Positions 17,803-26,304 of a DNA stretch of 64,000 nucleotides are shown in pieces. The notes beneath the pieces are model-generated. The model saw only the letters and a list, made by a program, of their open reading frames with translations. It did no database searches and had not been told where the DNA came from. The position numbers and the translations under genes are program-made. The number at the start of each line of letters is the position of its first letter. The stretch's first letter is position 1. Origin of the DNA: Pseudomonadota bacterium (GTDB lineage: Bacteria; Pseudomonadota; Alphaproteobacteria; Caulobacterales; Caulobacteraceae); assembly GCA_018241995.1 (NCBI GenBank), contig JAFECT010000001.1:62001-126000 (forward strand). The letters are read 5' to 3'.

Positions 17803-18741
17803 ATGGTCGAAAAGCGGGAGAAGACAGTCAGCTATCGCAAGGCTGAATGGTTCATACCTAACCCCGCCAGCATACACCTAGCGATGTGCGTCAAAGATGC
17901 TGCCGCGACATGCAGCACTGTCAGCGATCGAGAAATCCCGCGAGATAGCCAATCGCTCCGCCTCGCTTCAATCAAGGACGACACAGAGGGCGGCTTTTAT
18001 TTACATATCGTGGTAGATACACCGGGCGAGTCCGCGTCGGTGGTCCCAACCCACAAGAAGACAAGCGCGCAAGAACTGCGGGTATCGACCGCTCCGCCAC
18101 CAACAAATATGGACTTTATGGATGGCGACGCCTTCGTATATCTTAGGCGGAACGATGTGTGCATTTGCACAACCGCGCTAACGGATTCAACCGTGCGGTA
18201 CTACCTATCTGAGCTATTTAGAAAAGCAAAAATCCGACAGGATTCCACCAAATTTGAGCTAATGAAAGTTAGCAACCTTAATAAAATAGCCCTCATACAC
18301 CACCAGGGTGTGCGAGAAATTGAGCTTAATAGCACTATTTACAAGGCGACGGCGGATTACAATAGGCGCACTGGTCAGCCACTCGGAATTCTCTCGGCCA
18401 TCGCCCACGAAATGAAAGCTGTTCTTGGCATCCCGCATGACGCGAACGAAGACGCTCTTAGAGTGAGCCTTACACTGACCGTGGATAAACGTCGCCGCGG
18501 CATCGCGTTGGGAGAAAAGCGGCTCGAAGAGTTAGCAGTGGCGACTCTAAAAAACACTTCTGACGACGACGATTTTGTTATCGTAACAAAAAATGGACAA
18601 AAAATAAGTCGAACTGAATTGTTTATGCGATCAAAGGTGAAAGTCGATGGCTTTGGCAAATCTATAGATCACGATAAGGCGTGGAAAGAGCTACGCGTTT
18701 TCTATGACGCGCTTGCTGATGCGGGCGCCCTGGAGGCTTAG
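17803..18741 (+). CDS. Unrecognised soluble protein, first gene of a low-GC cassette
   Basis: 312 residues, no signal peptide or membrane helix, no family recognised. The N-terminal part is a beta-rich segment (Y-R-K-A-E-W-F near 11-17, F-Y-L-H-I-V-V near 66-72). A central G-D-A-F-V-Y-L-R-R-N-D-V-C-I-C-T-T segment near 107-123 follows, then a helical C-terminal half with many Lys/Asp. The base composition is close to 50 percent GC with AT-rich codons, unlike the surrounding genes. The membrane gene starts 2 bp after its stop. Size and partner recall the Kiwa pair (KwaB-like soluble plus tetraspan KwaA), but in the reverse order, and no shared motif was established. Confidence 0.7.
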   Translation: MVEKREKTVSYRKAEWFIPNPASIHLAMCVKDAAATCSTVSDREIPRDSQSLRLASIKDDTEGGFYLHIVVDTPGESASVVPTHKKTSAQELRVSTAPPPTNMDFMDGDAFVYLRRNDVCICTTALTDSTVRYYLSELFRKAKIRQDSTKFELMKVSNLNKIALIHHQGVREIELNSTIYKATADYNRRTGQPLGILSAIAHEMKAVLGIPHDANEDALRVSLTLTVDKRRRGIALGEKRLEELAVATLKNTSDDDDFVIVTKNGQKISRTELFMRSKVKVDGFGKSIDHDKAWKELRVFYDALADAGALEA

Positions 18742-18743
18742 TC

Positions 18744-19244
18744 ATGCGCGAAGCCGTTCGCCGCGTTGCGTTTATTCTGATATGCGCCGCAATCGCCGTG
18801 CTGGCGGCAAAATTTGGTCAGCCACTGGTCGGAAAAAACCCCGATGCAATTCTAATTATAATTACAGTCATGACTGTTTTCGCTGGATTCTTGGTCGCTA
18901 TCATTGCAATCCTCGGAGATCCAACCGGGCTTCCGGGAGGTGGCTGGCATCGAGCCGAAGCGAGTCGTGAGAAAATTTATAGTAACGTTGCCACTCACAT
19001 TTGGATATTCAGATTTTATCTGCTGGCGATAGCGCTTCTTTTCATTGGATCGCTAGCGGAGAAATTACCCAACGAAAGTCGCTACGAGTTGCTCAAAATG
19101 TGGGTAGAGCGACTCTACCTGTTTTTTGGCGTCTTCTCATTTTTGCTGACGTTGGCTCTTCCGGGCATGCTGTCTCGCCTGCAAATGTCCCGAGTGGACC
19201 AAGAGATCGAGAAGCGCAGAAGTGAAGCGGGCTTCAAAGGCTGA
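18744..19244 (+). CDS. Tetraspan membrane protein, second gene of the low-GC cassette
   Basis: 166 residues with four predicted membrane helices (about 8-25, 35-58, 87-107 and 124-143), a basic loop between helices 2 and 3 containing G-G-G-W-H-R-A-E-A-S-R, and a charged C-terminal tail. It begins 2 bp after the stop of the soluble partner, so the two are certainly one operon. AT-rich like its partner. No family recognised. A membrane effector or anchor for the soluble protein is the simplest idea, but this is inference only. Confidence 0.7.
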   Translation: MREAVRRVAFILICAAIAVLAAKFGQPLVGKNPDAILIIITVMTVFAGFLVAIIAILGDPTGLPGGGWHRAEASREKIYSNVATHIWIFRFYLLAIALLFIGSLAEKLPNESRYELLKMWVERLYLFFGVFSFLLTLALPGMLSRLQMSRVDQEIEKRRSEAGFKG

Positions 19245-19420
19245 ACCTGCCTACTCGCGGCGGAAACACCAAGAAATATGGTTTGAAGCCTCAGCGTTCA
19301 CATCGGATCGCATTCCCGTGATGCGTGCCTTGAAGGCCGTCTGAGCGCACATAGCTGACGCAAGCTGCGCTGTTCAGAGACGGGCGATAACGCCGGGTCC
19401 GGCGCGGTTCGAGGTCTTCA

Positions 19421-21436
19421 ATGTCTTCGTTATGGGGGGTTCCGGCGCCAGCTGTCGCCGCGATCTCGCTTGCCCTCTTGATCCTGTTCGTCTGGATCTC
19501 GGGGATGATCCGCTACATCGGCAACAACCGCGTGGCGGTGGTCGAAAAGCTATGGAGCGCAAAGGGGTCGATCAACGAGGGCCTGATCGCGTTGAAAGGC
19601 GAAGCGGGCTTTCAGCCCGACGTCCTGCGCGGCGGCCTGCACTTCTTCATGCCGTTCCAGTATCGCCTGCACGTCCAGCCGCTGGTGACCATTCCCCAAG
19701 GCCGGATCGGCTATGTCTTCGCCCGCGACGGCCAACCGCTGAGCCCCGACCAGGCGCTGGCCTCCAACCCGTCGGGAACCGACTTCCAGGACACCCGCGA
19801 GTTTCTCGAACGCGGCGGCCAGAAGGGTCCGCAACGCAAGATCCTGCGCGAAGGCGCCTATGCCCTGAACCTCGCCCAGTTCGTGGTGGTGACCAAGGAC
19901 GAGACCTTCGCCCTGCGCCTGAACCGCGCCGACGACGCTCTGCTGGAGCAGATGGCCGAGATCATCGAGGAGCGCGACGGCTTCGAGCCGGTGGTGATCA
20001 AGGACGCCGACGACCAGATCGGCGTGGTCACGGTCCACGACGGCCCGGGGCTGAACATGGGCGAGATCATCGCGCCCACGGTCGGCGCCGATCCGGAGGA
20101 AGTCGAGCTGTTCCACAACAGCTTCCAGGACCCTGAGAAGTTCCTGGCCGCGGGCGGGCGCAAGGGTCGCCAGCTGCAGGTGCTGGTCGAAGGCACCTAC
20201 TATCTGAACCGCCTGTTCGCGACGGTGGAGCGCATCGCCAAGACCGTGGTCGAGGTCGGCCAGGTGGGCGTGGTGGTCAGCTACACCGGCGATCACGGCG
20301 CCGACACCTCCGGCGACGGCTACCGCCACGGCGAGCTGGTCGACAACGGCTGCCGCGGCGTGTGGCGCGAGCCCCTGCTGCCGGGCAAGTACGCCTTCAA
20401 CACCTACGCCGGGCGCATCTCGATGGTGCCGACCACCAACTTCATCCTGAAGTGGGAGACGGCGACCTCGGGCTCGCACAAGTTCGACGAGAACCTGGCG
20501 GAGGTGTCGCTGATCACCCGCGACGCGTTCGAGCCGACCCTGCCGGTCTCGGTCGTGGTGCACATCGACTATCGCAAGGCGCCCCTGGTCATCCAGCGCT
20601 TCGGCGACATCAAGAAGCTGGTCGAACAGACGCTCGATCCGATGGTCTCGGCCTACTTCAAGAACATCGGCCAGACCCGCACCCTGATCGAGCTGTTGCA
20701 GGACCGCAGCGCGATCCAGTCGCTGTCGAGCCAGGACATGAAGGAGAAGTTCTCGGCCTATAACCTTGAGCTGCAGGAGGTGCTGATCGGCACGCCGCGG
20801 CCCAGCGCCAAGGGCGACGACCAGATCGAGCGCATCCTGACCCAGCTCAGGCAACGCCAGATCGCCGACGAGCAGGTCGGGACCTATGAGCGGCAGAAGC
20901 TGGCCGCCCAGAAGGAGCGCGAACTGCGCGAGGCCGAAGCCAAGGCCAAGCAGCAGACAGCGATCACCGAGTCGGAACTGTCGATCCAGGTGAAGGCCAA
21001 CGAGGGCCGCGCGTCGCTCGCCCGCTCCGAACAGGAGGCCGACCAGACCCGCACCCTCGCCAAAGCCGAAGCGGATCGCATGCGCCTGCTCGGCGAAGGT
21101 GAGGCCAAGAAGGTCGTGGCCCTGGCCGCCGCGGAAGCCGAGCGGGTGACCAAGGTGGGCCTGGCCCAGGCCGAGGCGATCGAAAGCCAGGTCGCGGCCT
21201 CGGGCGGCGCCCGCTACCAGCTGGCCCGCCAGGTCGCCGAACGCTTCGCGCAGGCCCTGGAGACCAGCGGCGTGGACGTGGTTCCGAAGGTGCAGATCAA
21301 CGGTGGCTCAACCGCTGACGGCCAGCCCGGCGGCGGGTCGGTGGTCCAGGCGCTCCTGACCCTGCTCATGGCCGACAAGCTCGACGTGGCCGTGAACGAC
21401 GAGCGTGAGCACAAGGAGCCCGAAGCGGCGGCCTGA
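19421..21436 (+). CDS. SPFH/band 7 (flotillin-like) membrane protein
   Basis: 671 residues. One N-terminal membrane helix (about 10-30) is followed by an SPFH region, a long Ala/Glu/Arg-rich coiled coil (about 480-600, with repeated E-A-E, A-E-A and K-A-E-A units) and a C-terminal tail. The SPFH region contains two related segments of about 30 residues, F-L-E-R-G-G-x-K-G-x-Q...E-G-A-Y-A-L-N and F-L-A-A-G-G-R-K-G-R-Q...E-G-T-Y-Y-L-N. Flotillins form ring scaffolds in the inner membrane. A terminator follows at 21447-21490. Confidence 0.85.
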   Translation: MSSLWGVPAPAVAAISLALLILFVWISGMIRYIGNNRVAVVEKLWSAKGSINEGLIALKGEAGFQPDVLRGGLHFFMPFQYRLHVQPLVTIPQGRIGYVFARDGQPLSPDQALASNPSGTDFQDTREFLERGGQKGPQRKILREGAYALNLAQFVVVTKDETFALRLNRADDALLEQMAEIIEERDGFEPVVIKDADDQIGVVTVHDGPGLNMGEIIAPTVGADPEEVELFHNSFQDPEKFLAAGGRKGRQLQVLVEGTYYLNRLFATVERIAKTVVEVGQVGVVVSYTGDHGADTSGDGYRHGELVDNGCRGVWREPLLPGKYAFNTYAGRISMVPTTNFILKWETATSGSHKFDENLAEVSLITRDAFEPTLPVSVVVHIDYRKAPLVIQRFGDIKKLVEQTLDPMVSAYFKNIGQTRTLIELLQDRSAIQSLSSQDMKEKFSAYNLELQEVLIGTPRPSAKGDDQIERILTQLRQRQIADEQVGTYERQKLAAQKERELREAEAKAKQQTAITESELSIQVKANEGRASLARSEQEADQTRTLAKAEADRMRLLGEGEAKKVVALAAAEAERVTKVGLAQAEAIESQVAASGGARYQLARQVAERFAQALETSGVDVVPKVQINGGSTADGQPGGGSVVQALLTLLMADKLDVAVNDEREHKEPEAAA

Positions 21437-21446
21437 CGACAGGCGC

Positions 21447-21490
21447 TTCCCCCAGCGGTTCGGAAACCGGGCCGCTGGGGGAAAGCTTTT
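21447..21490 (+). terminator. Rho-independent terminator after the flotillin-like gene
   Basis: A 12-bp stem TTCCCCCAGCGG (21447-21458) / CCGCTGGGGGAA (21472-21483) followed by AGCTTTT. It lies about 10 bp past the stop and before the end of the converging HxlR gene, so it may serve both directions. Confidence 0.8.
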
Positions 21491-21498
21491 CGCGCCGC

Positions 21499-21825
21499 TC
21501 AGCCTTCGGGCGACGCGTACGCCTCGCCCCAATCGTGCAGCGCCTTCAGGACCGGGCCGAGCGCCCGGCCTTTCTCAGTCAGATAATATTCCGCCCGCGG
21601 CGGATGGCTCACATAGAGCCGCGAGGCCACCACGCCGGCGGCCTCAAGCGCCTTGAGCCGCGCCGAGAGTGTGTTTGGCGCGATCCCGCGCAACGAAGCC
21701 TGCAGGTCGGCGAACCGCAGCGGCCCCTTACGGAACAGGTCGCGCAAGATGAGCGGCGCCCAGCGCTCGCCGACGACGTCCAGGGCGCGGGCGATAGGGC
21801 AGTCCAGATCGTAGCCGTTGGCCAT
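21499..21825 (-). CDS. HxlR-family winged-helix regulator
   Basis: 108 residues, the full length of the family. The signature C9-P-I-A-R-A-L-D-V-V-G-E-R-W-A-P-L-I-L-R-D-L opens the protein, with R-F-A-D-L-Q-x-x-L-x-G-I-A-P-N-T-L-S-x-R-L as the recognition helix and a C-terminal Y-x-L-T-x-K-G wing. The near N-terminal Cys is the redox- or electrophile-sensing residue in related HypR/YodB regulators. Divergent from the membrane protein gene at 21922, which is its likely target. Confidence 0.9.
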   Translation of the reverse strand: MANGYDLDCPIARALDVVGERWAPLILRDLFRKGPLRFADLQASLRGIAPNTLSARLKALEAAGVVASRLYVSHPPRAEYYLTEKGRALGPVLKALHDWGEAYASPEG

Positions 21826-21860
21826 GGGCTCAACCTAGGACCGAGAGTCAGCGATCGCAA

Positions 21861-21889
21861 TTGACTTGCTATTTTATAGTGACTATTTT
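21861..21889 (+). promoter_or_regulatory. Promoter with candidate HxlR operator in the spacer
   Basis: TTGACT at 21861 and TATTTT at 21884 are spaced by 17 bp. The spacer contains the palindrome CTAT-TTT-ATAG (21869-21879). A regulator bound there would block the promoter of the 21922 gene. The motif is AT-rich in a GC-rich genome, which supports a regulatory role. Confidence 0.45.
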
Positions 21890-21921
21890 TTTTGTATCCA
21901 CTCGTTCTGGCGGAGGTCCCC

Positions 21922-22668
21922 GTGTCGCTCGCATCCTTCCTCACATTCTATCATCTGGCCGGCAGCCTGGTGTTGATCGCAGCCCTGCTGATGATTGTTC
22001 GTTTCTCGCTGAAGCGGGCGCAATGGTCGGCAGGCGCGCGCCGGATCGCGCTGCTGTGGTCCGCCCTGGTCCTGATCGGATGGTTCGCCGCTGCCTTCGC
22101 CTTGGCCTGGTCCGGCGCCTTCACGGGCCCGAGAGACCAGCTGCCGACCATTCAGTACGGTGTGCTCGCCCCAATCCTCGTGGGCCTCCTGGCGGCCGCC
22201 GTGATCGCGCCGCTGCGCCGCCTGCTCGCCAGCATCCCGATCAGCGCCCTGATCGCGGTGCAGTTCTACCGGTCGCTGGGCGTGGTCTTCCTCATTCTCC
22301 TGGCCCTGCACCGCCTGCCGGCGCTCTTTGCCCTGCCCGCGGGCATCGGCGACGTCGCCGTCGGCCTGAGCGCGCCGTTCGTGGCGCTGGCCTACGCGCG
22401 CAATCCGGAGCGCAGCGCAGCCTTGGCCCGGCGCTGGAATTTCTTCGGGCTGCTGGATCTGGCCGTGGCGCTCGGGACCGGCGTAATGACCTCGCCGTCG
22501 CCGCTTCAGCTGTTCGCCTTCGATGCGCCCAACACCCTGATCGGCGCGTTTCCGCTGGTGTTGATCCCGGTATTCCTCGTGCCGTTGTCGATCCTGATCC
22601 ACTTCACCGCCCTGGCGAAGCTGCGCCGAGCGGCCGATCCCGCCACCTGCGCGCCTCACGCGGCTTGA
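21922..22668 (+). CDS. Multi-pass membrane protein next to an HxlR regulator
   Basis: 248 residues with about seven membrane helices. Start chosen as the GTG at 21922 with GGAGG at 6 bp spacing; the open frame begins 30 bp earlier at a TTG with no ribosome binding site. No family recognised with confidence. Divergent from the HxlR regulator gene with an AT-rich promoter between them, so it is probably part of an inducible response, perhaps to electrophiles or solvents. Confidence 0.6.
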   Translation: MSLASFLTFYHLAGSLVLIAALLMIVRFSLKRAQWSAGARRIALLWSALVLIGWFAAAFALAWSGAFTGPRDQLPTIQYGVLAPILVGLLAAAVIAPLRRLLASIPISALIAVQFYRSLGVVFLILLALHRLPALFALPAGIGDVAVGLSAPFVALAYARNPERSAALARRWNFFGLLDLAVALGTGVMTSPSPLQLFAFDAPNTLIGAFPLVLIPVFLVPLSILIHFTALAKLRRAADPATCAPHAA

Positions 22669-22741
22669 GCTCAGGAACGATCGGGCATCGCCGCCGCCTG
22701 CGCCGCCAATGCAAGGCGGTGCGGCGGCGACGACAGCCTGG

Positions 22742-24814
22742 TCACCAGATACGGACCCGGTCCGCCGGCGCCACGTACAGCTTGTCGCCGGGCTTGACCC
22801 CGAAGGCCTCGTACCAGGCGTCGACATTGCGCATCACGCCGTTGACCCGGTACTGGCGCGGCGAGTGCGGATCAGAGACCACCTGGCGGCGCAGCGCGTC
22901 ATCGCGCAGCTTGCCGCGCCAGGCCTGGGCCCAGCCGAGGAACACTCGCTGGTCGCCGGTCAGGCCGTCCAGCACCGGCGCGGGCTTTCCGTGCAGCGAG
23001 GCGCGATAGGCGTCCAGCGCCAGGGTCACGCCCCCGAGGTCGGCGATGTTCTCGCCCATGGTCAGCTGGCCGTTGACCTTGGAGCCCGGCAGGGGTTCGA
23101 AGGCCGAATACTGGGCGCCAAGCCGGGCCGCGCGGGCCTCGAAGGTCTTCGCGTCGGCCGGGGTCCACCAGTCGCGCAGTGTGCCCTTCCAGTCGTACTT
23201 GCGGCCCTGGTCGTCGAAGCCGTGGGTGAACTCGTGGCCGATGACCCCGCCGGCCGCGCCGTAGTTGATGGCCGCATCGGCGTTCAGGTCGAAGATCGGC
23301 GGGGTCAGGATCGCGGCCGGGAACACGATGTCGTTGAGCGAGCCGTTGTAGGCGTCGTTGGTCTGGGGCGTCATGAACCACTCGTCGCGGTCCACCGGCG
23401 CGTTCAGCTTGGCGCGGTTGTAGGCCCAGTCGCCGCGGGCGGCGGACAGGACATCGCCGACCAGGTCGTCGCGTCGGATCGCGACCTTGGAATAGTCGCG
23501 CGGCTTGTCCGGATAGCCGACCTTGATGCGATAGGTCTCAAGCTTCCTGATCGCCGCGGCCTTGGTCTCCGGCGCCATCCAGTCGAGCTTCTCGATGCGG
23601 GCGTGGAAGGCCGACTTCAGATCGCCGACCATCGCCTGGACCTTGGCCTTGGCGGCAGGCGGGAACCAGCGGGCGGTGTAGACTTGGCCCACCGCCCAGC
23701 CGAGCGTGCCGAAGCCGTCGGCGCGGTCGCCGGCCAGGAAGTCGCCGCCTGAGACGGCATGCACGCCGCGTTTCCAGCGCGCCTGCTGCTCCGGTTGGCC
23801 GGACAGGGTCTTACCGTGCAGGTCGAAATATTCGTCGGTGAAGGCCTTCGACAGATAGGGCGAGGCCGCATCCGCCGCGCGGAAGGCCATCCACGCCTGC
23901 AGCGTCTTCACCGGCGTCTTGGCGTAGACCGTCGCGATCTTGGGGAAGGCCGATTTCTCGACCACCACCACCCGCTTGACGCCCGCCAGATGGCCGCCTG
24001 CGAGGTAGGCTGACCAGGGGAACCCCGGCGCCAGCTGCTGCAGCTGGACAGGGGTCATGGCGTTGTAGGTCTTGTCGGGATCGCGCTGCTGCGCCTTGGT
24101 CCAGCTGGCCTTAGCCACCGCCGTCTCGAAGGCCACGACATCGCGCGCCCGGGCCTCGGCGTCCGGCCAGCCGACCAGGGCCAGCAGCTTGCCGGCGTGG
24201 GCCTGGTAGGCGGCCTTCTGCGCGGAGAACTTGGCGTCGAGGTAGTAGTCGCGGTCGGGCAGGCCCAGGCCGCCCTGGCCGATGAACAGCGCGTTGCGCT
24301 CGGGGTGCTTGGAATCCAACGACACGCCGTCGCCGAAGATGGTGTCGTAGAAGCTCTCGTTGGACGCGCCCATCAACCGCGCGATGGCGACACGCGAGTT
24401 CGCGGCGCGGATGGCATCCAGCGTCGGCGCCAACGGCTTGGCGCCCAGGGCCTCGACCCGCGCCTCGTCCATGAAGGCGGCGTAGTAGGCGCCGACCTTG
24501 CCCTCGACCGTGGTGGGCGCCTCCGGCGCCTTGGCCGCGGCTTCCTCAAGGATGTCGTGGATACGTTTCTCGGTCAGCTCGGCCGCGGCCGCGCGCGGAC
24601 TCCAGCTCGACCGGTCGGACGGGATCACCAGCTTGTCCTGATAGGTCCCGGAGGCATAGCGGAAGAAGTCGTCGCCGGGCTTGGTCGAGCTATCCTGCCC
24701 CGCCAGGTCGAAGCCCCAGGCGCCGTACTGCGGCCGCCCCGTGTCCTGCGCCAGCGCCAGCCCTGCGCTCATCGCCGCCCCAGCGCACACGGCCGAAAGC
24801 CAAAGTCTCTTCAT
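22742..24814 (-). CDS. M13-family zinc metallopeptidase (neprilysin/PepO type)
   Basis: 690 residues from the ATG at 24814 with a signal peptide (M-K-R-L-W-L-S... A-L-A-Q). The zinc motif H-E-F-T-H-G-F-D-D and the third ligand in G-E-N-I-A-D-L-G-G are intact, and the C-terminal substrate-pocket signature N-V-D-A-W-Y-E-A-F-G-V-K-P-G is present. The enzyme cleaves oligopeptides before hydrophobic residues outside the cytoplasm. The frame is open 40 codons upstream, but that part lacks a signal peptide. It is a single gene, divergent from the acyltransferase-3 gene. Confidence 0.93.
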   Translation of the reverse strand: MKRLWLSAVCAGAAMSAGLALAQDTGRPQYGAWGFDLAGQDSSTKPGDDFFRYASGTYQDKLVIPSDRSSWSPRAAAAELTEKRIHDILEEAAAKAPEAPTTVEGKVGAYYAAFMDEARVEALGAKPLAPTLDAIRAANSRVAIARLMGASNESFYDTIFGDGVSLDSKHPERNALFIGQGGLGLPDRDYYLDAKFSAQKAAYQAHAGKLLALVGWPDAEARARDVVAFETAVAKASWTKAQQRDPDKTYNAMTPVQLQQLAPGFPWSAYLAGGHLAGVKRVVVVEKSAFPKIATVYAKTPVKTLQAWMAFRAADAASPYLSKAFTDEYFDLHGKTLSGQPEQQARWKRGVHAVSGGDFLAGDRADGFGTLGWAVGQVYTARWFPPAAKAKVQAMVGDLKSAFHARIEKLDWMAPETKAAAIRKLETYRIKVGYPDKPRDYSKVAIRRDDLVGDVLSAARGDWAYNRAKLNAPVDRDEWFMTPQTNDAYNGSLNDIVFPAAILTPPIFDLNADAAINYGAAGGVIGHEFTHGFDDQGRKYDWKGTLRDWWTPADAKTFEARAARLGAQYSAFEPLPGSKVNGQLTMGENIADLGGVTLALDAYRASLHGKPAPVLDGLTGDQRVFLGWAQAWRGKLRDDALRRQVVSDPHSPRQYRVNGVMRNVDAWYEAFGVKPGDKLYVAPADRVRIW

Positions 24815-24991
24815 GGTCGCCTGTCCCCTCGTCCACCGGAACCCTAGCGCGCGGCCGCGACGGGCCGAAGTTGCTTCGCGGTAATGTGCGCCGCCTTCGC
24901 AGCGTCGCATCGCCCATGTCGCCACAATAGACATGTTTGCATTTTAAACTTGTTCATGTATGACGGACCAATCCGCAGGGAGACGCCCGCC

Positions 24992-26224
24992 ATGACCTTC
25001 GCCTCGCCTCCGCAAGCGCCCGAGCGCTTGCACGCCCTGGACGCCGTCCGGGCCTTCGCGCTGCTGGCCGGCATCGCTTTTCACGCCACCCTGTCGTTCC
25101 TGCCCGGCCCGCAGGTTTGGGTCGTGATGGACAGCCAGCGCTCCGAGGCGCTGAGCGTCGGCTTCTACGTGCTGCACATCTTCCGCATGACCACCTTCTT
25201 CCTGATCGCCGGCTTCTTCGCCCGGATGAGCCTGGAGAAGCGGGGCCTGTGGGGCTTCGTCGGCGACCGGCTGAAACGCATCGCCCTGCCGCTGGCGGTA
25301 ATGTGGCCGATCCTGATCACCGCCATCGTGGCCATGTTCATCTGGGGCGCGTCGACATCCGGCGCCCTGCCGAGCAATGCGCCGCCTCCGCCCCTGCCGA
25401 CGGCGGCGACCTTCCCTCTGACGCACCTATGGTTCCTGTACGTGCTGCTGATGCTTTACGCCGGCGCGTTGCTGCTGCGCGGCGTCGCGCGAACGATCGA
25501 CTGGGGCGGCTGGCTGAGCCGCGCGACCGATCGGTTGGCCGGCGCGCTGATCGGCAATCCGCTGGGCCTGATCCTGCTGGCCGCGCCGCTGGGCGCCTGG
25601 CTGTTCTATGCGCCCAAGTGGCTGCCCTGGTTCGGCATCCCGACGCCCGACACCGGCCTTGTCCCCAACGCCGCCGCCCTGATCGGGTTCGGGACGGCCT
25701 TCGGTCTCGGCTGGCTGCTCAACCGCCGCATCGACCTGTTGCAGGCGTTGCAGCGGCGTTGGCTGCTGAACCTGGTGCTGGCCACAGGCCTGATCGTCGC
25801 CTGCGTATTCCAGGCCGGGCCGGAGCCTCGCCTGACGCCCATGCCCCGGGACGGCGCCAAACTGATCTATGCCGGCTGCTATGTGCTGGCGATCTGGACC
25901 TCGACCTTCGCCCTGATCGGCCTGGCCCAGCGGTTCCTGTCCGGCTACAGCGCCGCGCGCCGCTATCTCGCCGACGCCTCCTACTGGCTCTATCTGATCC
26001 ACCTGCCGGTGGTGATGGCCGGGCAGATCCTGGTGGCGCGGCTGGACTGGCCCTGGCCGCTGAAATTCGCCGCCATCCTGGGCGTGAGCGTGCCGCTGAT
26101 GCTGGTCAGCTACCAGCTTCTGGTGCGCCACAGCTTCATCGGCCGGATCCTGAACGGCCCGCGCCCACGCCGCGCTCGCGCGGCCCCTGACGTCGCCCTT
26201 CCCGCCCCCGTCGACGCGGCCTGA
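24992..26224 (+). CDS. Acyltransferase-3 family membrane protein (OpgC/OafA-like)
   Basis: 410 residues with about ten membrane helices. The N-terminal R-L-H-A-L-D-A-V-R-A-F-A-L-L-A-G-I-A-F-H segment carries the family Arg/His pattern, and F-R-M-T-T-F-F-L-I-A-G-F-F is the second conserved helix. The ATG at 24992 has GGGAG upstream. Such proteins move acyl or succinyl groups onto exported sugars or glucans. Upstream there is an AT-rich stretch around 24925-24965 with the split inverted bases ACATG/CATGT, possibly its promoter. Confidence 0.85.
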   Translation: MTFASPPQAPERLHALDAVRAFALLAGIAFHATLSFLPGPQVWVVMDSQRSEALSVGFYVLHIFRMTTFFLIAGFFARMSLEKRGLWGFVGDRLKRIALPLAVMWPILITAIVAMFIWGASTSGALPSNAPPPPLPTAATFPLTHLWFLYVLLMLYAGALLLRGVARTIDWGGWLSRATDRLAGALIGNPLGLILLAAPLGAWLFYAPKWLPWFGIPTPDTGLVPNAAALIGFGTAFGLGWLLNRRIDLLQALQRRWLLNLVLATGLIVACVFQAGPEPRLTPMPRDGAKLIYAGCYVLAIWTSTFALIGLAQRFLSGYSAARRYLADASYWLYLIHLPVVMAGQILVARLDWPWPLKFAAILGVSVPLMLVSYQLLVRHSFIGRILNGPRPRRARAAPDVALPAPVDAA

Positions 26225-26304
26225 GGCGCATCGCTCGGAAACCCCGCACAATGGGCCATGCCGGCCGGACGCGATTCGACCGGCCGCCCTTCGGAGAGCC
26301 AGAG

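Noticed and set aside
17803..19244. Naming the low-GC pair as Kiwa
   Set aside because: Size and membrane topology are similar, but gene order is reversed and I could not see DUF4868 motifs, so the name would be a guess.
24925..24965. Inverted ACATG/CATGT words as an operator for the acyltransferase-3 gene
   Set aside because: Arms of five bases with a long AT-rich spacer are too weak to call; the stretch may simply be a promoter.
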